Source: Gemmobacter sp.
GTDB taxonomy: Bacteria > Pseudomonadota > Alphaproteobacteria > Rhodobacterales > Rhodobacteraceae
Assembly: GCF_034676705.1 (NCBI RefSeq)
Contig: NZ_JAUCBS010000013.1
Location: forward strand, 1,438,501 to 1,502,500
DNA: 64,000 nt
Direction: 5' to 3'
Shown piece by piece: positions 60,158 to 64,000 of the stretch (position 1 is the stretch's first letter; each line of letters opens with the position of its first letter). A model generated the notes under the pieces. It was given only the letters and a program-made list of their open reading frames with translations. It was not told where the DNA came from and did no database searches. Made by a program: the position numbers and the translations under genes.

Positions 60158-60485
60158 GGTACTCTCCCTTCCCTGACCTCGTTACTCGCGGGCCACGGCG
60201 ACGGCCCTGGTAAGATTTCTTTCACATTTTTCCCGCTCTGCAAGGAATGTGACGGGGCAACAGTCGCAAAGGTAGCAAAATTTCGGTCGGATTATCAGCG
60301 ACCCTCGCTATAGGTGTCATCTTTTGGGCACTTCACCCGTCTCAGGTTGAAAAGTCCATTGCAAAATGCGAATCGTCATGCATTTTGCAAAGCCTCTGGT
60401 TGAGCAACTTTCGCATTCTGCAAGCGCTGGCCATGCGCCCCCCAAGCCGCTACCGTCCGCCCGTCTGGATCAGGGGGAGATTCTC
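60158..60485. other. 328-base divergent intergenic region, XRE regulator / quinone oxidoreductase
   Basis: AT-richer than its surroundings. Besides the operator-like array at 60359-60423 it contains looser relatives of the same half-site nearer to the regulator: TCTGCAAGG (about 60236-60244), TCGCAAAGG (60264-60272) and AGCAAAATTTC (60274-60284). On the minus strand TTGCAG is followed 17 bases later by AGAAAT, a weak promoter candidate for the regulator. Confidence 0.55.
60359..60423. promoter_or_regulatory. Operator-like array TTGCAAAATGC-N10-GCATTTTGCAA plus a third half-site
   Basis: A perfect 11-base inverted repeat (60359-60369 and 60380-60390) and a third copy GCATTCTGCAA at 60413-60423 with one mismatch. 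Centres are 21 and 33 bases apart, two and about three helical turns, so sites lie on one face of the DNA. It ends 62 bases before the oxidoreductase ATG. Confidence 0.7.
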
Positions 60486-61445
60486 ATGCGCGCCTATCGT
60501 ATCCGTGCCTTCGGTGGCGATGCCGGGCTGGAAACCCTGGATCGTCCCTCGCCCGGGCCCGGGCAGGTGCTGCTGCGCATTGCCGCCTGCGGGTTGAACT
60601 TCGCCGACCTGCTGATGCTGAAAGGCGACTACCAGGAACGCCCCGAGCCGCCCTTTACCCTTGGCATGGAAGTGGCCGGCACGGTCGAGGCGCTGGGCGA
60701 TGGCGTCGCCGGTCTTGCCCCCGGCGACCGGGTGGCGGTGTTCGCCGGGCAGGGCGGGCTGGCGGACTGGGGCGTCTTTCCCGCCGACCGCTGCGTCAGG
60801 CTGCCCGATGCCATGCCCTTCGATCATGCGGCGGCCTTCCTGATCGCCTATGGCACCTCGCATCTGGCGCTGAAACACCGGGCGCATCTGCAACCGGGGG
60901 AAACCCTGCTGGTGACCGGCGCGGCCGGCGGCGTCGGCCTGACGGCGGTGGAAATCGGCAAGGCGATGGGCGCCCGCGTGATCGCCTGCGCGCGCGGCGC
61001 CGACAAGCTGGCAGTGGCGCAGGCCGCCGGCGCCGACCACCTGCTGGACAGCGACACAGTGGATCTGCGGCGCGAGGTCAAGGCCCTGGGCGGCGCCGAT
61101 GTGGTCTATGATGCGGTGGGCGGCGATACCTTCATGGCGGCGCTGCGTGCGACCAACCCCGAAGGCCGCCTGCTGCCCATCGGCTTTGCCGGCGGCGGCG
61201 TGCCGCAGATCCCCGCCAACCTGCTGCTGGTCAAGAACCTGACCGTGCTGGGCGTCTACTGGGGCGGCTACATGGCGTTCAAGCCGCGCATCGTCACCGA
61301 CAGCATCGCCGAACTGATGGCGATGTATGCCGCCGGCCAGCTGCGCCCCCACGTCAGCCATGCCCTGCCGCTGGACCGCGTTGACGAGGCGCTGGAGCTG
61401 CTGCGCAGCCGCAAATCCACCGGCAAGGTCGTCGTCACGATGTAG
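60486..61445 (+). CDS. NADPH:quinone oxidoreductase, zinc-free MDR family
   Basis: Medium-chain dehydrogenase/reductase of the quinone oxidoreductase type (319 residues). It begins RAYRIRAFGGDAGLETLDRP, has the substrate domain segment GLNFADLLMLKGDYQERPEPPFTLGMEVAG and the Rossmann loop LVTGAAGGVGLTAVEIGKAMGA. The zinc ligands of alcohol dehydrogenases are missing. The ATG at 60486 follows GGGGGAG; an upstream in-frame start would run through the operator array. Divergent from the XRE regulator, which probably controls it. Confidence 0.9.
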   Translation: MRAYRIRAFGGDAGLETLDRPSPGPGQVLLRIAACGLNFADLLMLKGDYQERPEPPFTLGMEVAGTVEALGDGVAGLAPGDRVAVFAGQGGLADWGVFPADRCVRLPDAMPFDHAAAFLIAYGTSHLALKHRAHLQPGETLLVTGAAGGVGLTAVEIGKAMGARVIACARGADKLAVAQAAGADHLLDSDTVDLRREVKALGGADVVYDAVGGDTFMAALRATNPEGRLLPIGFAGGGVPQIPANLLLVKNLTVLGVYWGGYMAFKPRIVTDSIAELMAMYAAGQLRPHVSHALPLDRVDEALELLRSRKSTGKVVVTM

Positions 61446-61457
61446 GCCAAAGGGCTC

Positions 61458-61535
61458 GTGCCCCTTTCGCTTTGACCCAAATATCCTCGGGGGTGAGGCC
61501 GCAAGGCCGAGGGGGCAGAAGGCCCCCTTCTTCTG
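61458..61535 (-). repeat. Intergenic hairpin/GGATATTT element, copy h
   Basis: Read on the minus strand: GAAGGGGGCC...TGCCCCCTC, then GGCCTTGCGGCCTCACC, CCCGAGGATATTTGGG and TCAAAGCGAAAGGGG. It lies between two convergent genes (quinone oxidoreductase and LysR) and fills the gap between them. Confidence 0.8.
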
Positions 61536-61536
61536 C

Positions 61537-62391
61537 CTAGACCGCCGCGTATTCCTGCCGGATCATCCGCGCCAGCGCCCCTGCCGCATCGCCATGGCCG
61601 GTTTCGGCCACATACAGGTTCACCTGCGTGCGCCCCAGGTCGGGCAGGGCGCCGCCATGGGGCACGCGCTGGATGTCGCGCGGCTCGGCCCCTTCGACCA
61701 GCACATGCACCGCCAGATCGGCGGAAAGCGACGCCTCGATCGACCGCGTCGCCTCGGATTCCGCCGCCATCACCCAGGGGATCCCGGCGGCATCCAGCGT
61801 GGCCTGCACATGGGCGCGGAAGATGCAGTTGTATTCGAAGGCCAGCGGCAGCGGCCGCTGCTTCCAGGCGTTGCCGCCCGGCGCGCCCACCCAGATCAGC
61901 GGGATCGACCGCAGCGTCTGGCCACCCGGGTCGGCCACATCCTCGGTGGTCAGGATCACGTCGCATTCGCCCTGGTCGAACAACCGCTTCAACCGCCGGG
62001 TATAGGACGATACCAGCGTCACCCGCATCTTGGGATAATCCTGCGCAAAGCGGCGCAGCACGCGCGGGATGGCGGGATAGACGATGTCCGACGGCACGCC
62101 CAGCACCACCTCGCCCTCAAAGCTCTGGCCGGTCAGCCGGGCCAGCGCCTCGTCGTTCAGGTTCAGCATCCGGCGGGCATAGCCCAGCAGCTGCTCGCCC
62201 GCGGCGGTCAGCGCCACGCCGCGGCCCGCGCGGTCCATCAGGTCGATCCCCAGCGCATCCTCCAGCCGTTTCAGCTGCATCGACACCGCCGATTGCGTCA
62301 GGTTCAGGAACCCCGCCGCCCGTGTCACCCCGCCGGCATCGGCAACGGCGACAAAGCTGCGCAGGGCGGTCAGGTCCATCTGGCGTGGCAT
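61537..62391 (-). CDS. LysR-family transcriptional regulator
   Basis: LysR-type regulator of 284 residues. The N-terminal winged helix (residues about 5-63) reads DLTALRSFVAVADAGGVTRA, followed by TQSAVSMQLKRLEDALG; the rest is the two-lobed effector domain (VVLGVPSDIVYPAIPRVLRRF). The ATG at 62391 with AGGA eight bases before it is chosen; 62379 is possible. It is divergent from a DUF1127 gene, a pairing seen in other alphaproteobacteria, with a 123-base gap full of dyads that probably contain its binding sites. Confidence 0.93.
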   Translation of the reverse strand: MPRQMDLTALRSFVAVADAGGVTRAAGFLNLTQSAVSMQLKRLEDALGIDLMDRAGRGVALTAAGEQLLGYARRMLNLNDEALARLTGQSFEGEVVLGVPSDIVYPAIPRVLRRFAQDYPKMRVTLVSSYTRRLKRLFDQGECDVILTTEDVADPGGQTLRSIPLIWVGAPGGNAWKQRPLPLAFEYNCIFRAHVQATLDAAGIPWVMAAESEATRSIEASLSADLAVHVLVEGAEPRDIQRVPHGGALPDLGRTQVNLYVAETGHGDAAGALARMIRQEYAAV

Positions 62392-62423
62392 ATCACAATT
62401 CCTGATGCATGTGTTCAAAAGCA

Positions 62424-62491
62424 TTCATTTCCATAATGAACCGCAAACTGGCAAAAGGATCAAGACACTTGATGATCCGGCGAATCGGATC
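62424..62491. promoter_or_regulatory. Three perfect dyads between lysR and the DUF1127 gene
   Basis: TTCAT-N7-ATGAA (62424-62440) fits the T-N11-A pattern of LysR boxes. TCAAG-ACA-CTTGA (62460-62472) and GATCCG-N6-CGGATC (62474-62491) follow. Together they cover most of the 123-base gap, so they may hold the regulator's recognition and activation sites. Confidence 0.55.
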
Positions 62492-62514
62492 ACATACCTT
62501 GAAAGGATACGACC

Positions 62515-62742
62515 ATGTTTGCCTCGCTCCACACCTCGACCCTCGCGCTTGGCCGCGTCGAGCGGCGTGGCGGGCGCGGCCTGCTGGCCCGCCTGCGCGA
62601 TGCCCTGGCCCTGACGACCCAGCGGCGCCAGCTGGCGGCCCTGGACGATGCACTGCTGGCCGACATCGGCCTGACCCGTCAGCAAGCCATGACCGAAGCG
62701 GCGCGCAGCGCCTGGGATGTGCCGCGCCACTGGCTGGCGTGA
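62515..62742 (+). CDS. DUF1127 protein (second in the window)
   Basis: A 75-residue basic protein with the DUF1127 pattern LARLRDALALTTQRRQLAAL and LLADIGLTRQQAMTEAARSAWD. It differs from the CcaF1-like gene at 21233: its N-terminus and the C-terminal AWDVPRHWL are those of the class found next to LysR genes. DUF1127 proteins include RNA-binding and metabolic regulators; this one's role is unknown. AAAGGA lies eight bases before the ATG. No RNA hairpin array follows it. Confidence 0.85.
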   Translation: MFASLHTSTLALGRVERRGGRGLLARLRDALALTTQRRQLAALDDALLADIGLTRQQAMTEAARSAWDVPRHWLA

Positions 62743-62776
62743 TCACATTCTATTCATCGGAATGTGCGGGAACTTC

Positions 62777-62838
62777 TTGAAATCCCGGGGATCCGCCCTG
62801 ATATTGACGACAGACGCCTGTGTGATCCTGCACAGGCG
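62777..62838 (+). promoter_or_regulatory. Promoter and leader hairpin of the Bax-inhibitor gene
   Basis: TTGAAA (62777-62782), a 17-base spacer and GATATT (62800-62805). CTTGAAA followed by CCCTGATAT also resembles heat-shock sigma factor promoters. Just downstream is a perfect leader hairpin CGCCTGTG-TGATCCTG-CACAGGCG (62815-62838), 31 bases before the ATG. Confidence 0.55.
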
Positions 62839-62868
62839 GCTTTCGCCATGAATGACGGAGGCTGACCA

Positions 62869-63648
62869 ATGGCAGACTATCAGACGATCCGCGCAGGATC
62901 TGTCGGCGCACAGGGCGCACGGATCGACGCCGGGCTGAAAGCCCATATGAACAAGGTCTACGGGCTGATGTCCGTGGCCATGCTGATCACCGGCGCGGGC
63001 GCCTGGGCCATTTCCGGCCTTTCGGTGACGACCGATGCATCGGCCGCCGTGGCCGAGTTGGGCAATGGCAAGTATCTGACGCAGCTGGGCTATGCGCTGT
63101 ATGCCTCGCCGCTGAAATGGGTGGTGATGTTCGCGCCGCTGGTGATGGTTTTCGCCTTCAGCGCGATGATCAACCGCATGTCGGCCGCCACCGCGCAGCT
63201 GGTGTTCTATGTCTATGCCGGGCTGATGGGGCTGTCGCTGTCGTCGATCTTCCTTGTCTACACCGGCACCTCGATTGCCCATACCTTCCTGATCACCGCC
63301 ATCGCCTTTGCCGGCCTGTCGCTTTATGGCTACACCACCAAGCGTGACCTGTCGGGCTTTGGCACCTTCCTGATGATGGGCCTGATCGGGCTGATTGTCG
63401 CCTCGATCGTGAACATCTTCCTGGCGTCTTCGGCGCTGGCCTTTGCGATCTCGGTGATCGGCGTGCTGATCTTTGCCGGCCTGACCGCCTATGACACCCA
63501 GTCGATCAAGCTGGAATATGTCGAACATGCCCAGCACGGCGACAGCGAATGGCTGGGCAAGTCGGCGATCATGGGGGCGCTGCGCCTGTACCTCGACTTC
63601 CTCAACCTGTTCATGTTCCTGCTGCAATTCATGGGCAACCGCGAATAA
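62869..63648 (+). CDS. Bax inhibitor-1/YccA family membrane protein
   Basis: A 259-residue protein with seven membrane helices of the TMBIM/BI-1 family; bacterial relatives such as YccA interact with the FtsH protease, and BsYetJ is a pH-sensitive calcium leak channel. Visible features: the N-terminal amphipathic stretch, LKAHMNKVYGLMSVAMLITG, the AYDTQSIK aspartate motif in helix 6 and ALRLYLDFLNLFMFLLQFMGN at the end, typical of alphaproteobacterial members. GGAG precedes the ATG. It has its own promoter and a strong terminator. Confidence 0.93.
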   Translation: MADYQTIRAGSVGAQGARIDAGLKAHMNKVYGLMSVAMLITGAGAWAISGLSVTTDASAAVAELGNGKYLTQLGYALYASPLKWVVMFAPLVMVFAFSAMINRMSAATAQLVFYVYAGLMGLSLSSIFLVYTGTSIAHTFLITAIAFAGLSLYGYTTKRDLSGFGTFLMMGLIGLIVASIVNIFLASSALAFAISVIGVLIFAGLTAYDTQSIKLEYVEHAQHGDSEWLGKSAIMGALRLYLDFLNLFMFLLQFMGNRE

Positions 63649-63669
63649 GCCAAGGCAGGCAAACGAAAA

Positions 63670-63704
63670 GGGGCCGGTGCAGCGATGCGCCGGCCCTTTT
63701 GCTT
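63670..63704 (+). terminator. Rho-independent terminator after the Bax-inhibitor gene
   Basis: Stem GGGCCGGTGC / GCGCCGGCCC with a short loop, followed by TTTTGCTTT. Confidence 0.82.
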
Positions 63705-63711
63705 TGGCGGC

Positions 63712-63790
63712 GCAGGGGGGCCGTCTGCCCCCCCTTGGCCGTGCCGGCCAATTCACCCCCGAGGATATTTGGGTCAAAGCGAAAGGGACA
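63712..63790 (+). repeat. Intergenic hairpin/GGATATTT element, copy i
   Basis: GGGGGG...CCCCCC dyad, TTGGCCGTGCCGGCCAA dyad, then ACCCCCGAGGATATTTGG and GTCAAAGCGAAAGG. It lies between convergent genes. Its tail is identical to that of copy h. Confidence 0.8.
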
Positions 63791-63793
63791 GGG

Positions 63794-64000
63794 TCAGCCT
63801 TCGGTGATCGTATAGTCGCGCCGGATGCCGGCGGTGACGCTGGCCCAGGGGCTGGCGGCGGCGCGGGTCTGGTGGGCGTCGAAGGCAGCGCGGGAGGTGA
63901 AGGTTTCCGACACCTGCCAGACCAGCGGGTCGGCGGTGGGCGTCACCTCGAACGACAGGCAGCCGGGTTCGGCACGGGTCAGCGCGAGATGCGCCGGCAG
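63794..64000 (-). CDS. Antibiotic biosynthesis monooxygenase (ABM) domain protein, partial
   Basis: Only the C-terminal 68 residues are visible; the start lies beyond the window. The sequence reads LTRAEPGCLSFEVTPTADPL, then WQVSETFTSRAAFDAHQTRA, and ends in TITEG. This is the ferredoxin-like fold of ABM/quinol monooxygenase proteins (EPGCLxFEV...FxSxxAFDAHQ). Members are small dimeric enzymes or stress proteins of varied function. The stop codon is TCA on the plus strand at 63794-63796. Confidence 0.8.
   Translation of the reverse strand: MPAHLALTRAEPGCLSFEVTPTADPLVWQVSETFTSRAAFDAHQTRAAASPWASVTAGIRRDYTITEG

Noticed and set aside
1..64000. tRNA, rRNA or tmRNA genes, prophage or integrative element
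   Set aside because: No T-loop/anticodon structures, integrase or phage genes, or base composition islands were noticed in the gaps; gaps between genes are mostly too short.

Overview
The window looks like a chromosomal segment of a GC-rich alphaproteobacterium of the Rhodobacteraceae (Rhodobacter/Gemmobacter/Tabrizicola/Paracoccus type). The evidence is the gene content: a cta operon with ctaC-ctaB-orf-ctaG-ctaE but no ctaD, a trgA-trgB-cysK locus, a DUF1127 gene followed by tandem CCUCCUCCC-loop RNAs, and a repeated intergenic hairpin element. Nearly everything is housekeeping. I see no prophage, plasmid, CRISPR, tRNA or rRNA gene. Genes are dense, often with 1-4 base stop/start overlaps, and form operons on both strands.

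Layout. 1-5060 (minus): acyl-CoA synthetase, FrnE/DsbA-like thioredoxin-fold protein, ABC ATPase and an FtsX-type permease cut by the window edge. 5199-6203: moaA. 6290-6820: lipoprotein. 6995-11004 (minus): topA and a dprA broken by one extra C in a C9 tract. 11089-12908 (minus): small membrane protein and tldD. 13117-17349: cytochrome aa3 oxidase assembly operon with surf1, preceded by a perfect FNR-type palindrome. 17360-20588: thrC, M16 protease, GNAT acetyltransferase. 20711-21460 (minus): DUF1127 (CcaF1-like) gene and five tandem CcsR/cuckoo-type RNA units. 21737-22807: mrp. 23543-31247: division/cell-wall cluster mraZ-rsmH-ftsL-ftsI-murE-murF-mraY, which stops at mraY. 31420-33075: ettA. 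33078-33692: REP/RAYT locus with a REP pair inside the RAYT gene. 33806-33883: 25-residue membrane peptide.

33900-39864 (minus): glmM, SleB-type hydrolase, a PPDK-like protein with an unusual nucleotide-binding half, alaX. 39866-45139 (minus): DUF3772/MscS channel, then the tellurite-associated trgA-trgB-cysK operon. 45213-47736 (minus): gluQRS, trmFO, small secreted protein. 48034-54362: leucine/isovalerate catabolism (ivd, LprI-like gene, mccB, nitronate monooxygenase, mccA) with a well-formed promoter and an overlapping palindrome. 54452-58828 (minus): orphan SpoA/FliN-like protein and an SSF-histidine kinase, small membrane protein and receiver-only regulator. 58908-61445: hisN, XRE regulator, divergent quinone oxidoreductase with an operator-like array between them. 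61537-64000: LysR, second DUF1127 gene, Bax-inhibitor protein, partial ABM monooxygenase.

The most interesting non-coding features are the regular 112-bp RNA array; an interspersed 45-100 bp intergenic element (ten copies) made of GC-rich dyads plus a GGRTATTT...AAAG tail; and REP hairpins lying inside their own transposase gene. The intergenic element is the best candidate here for something without an established description.
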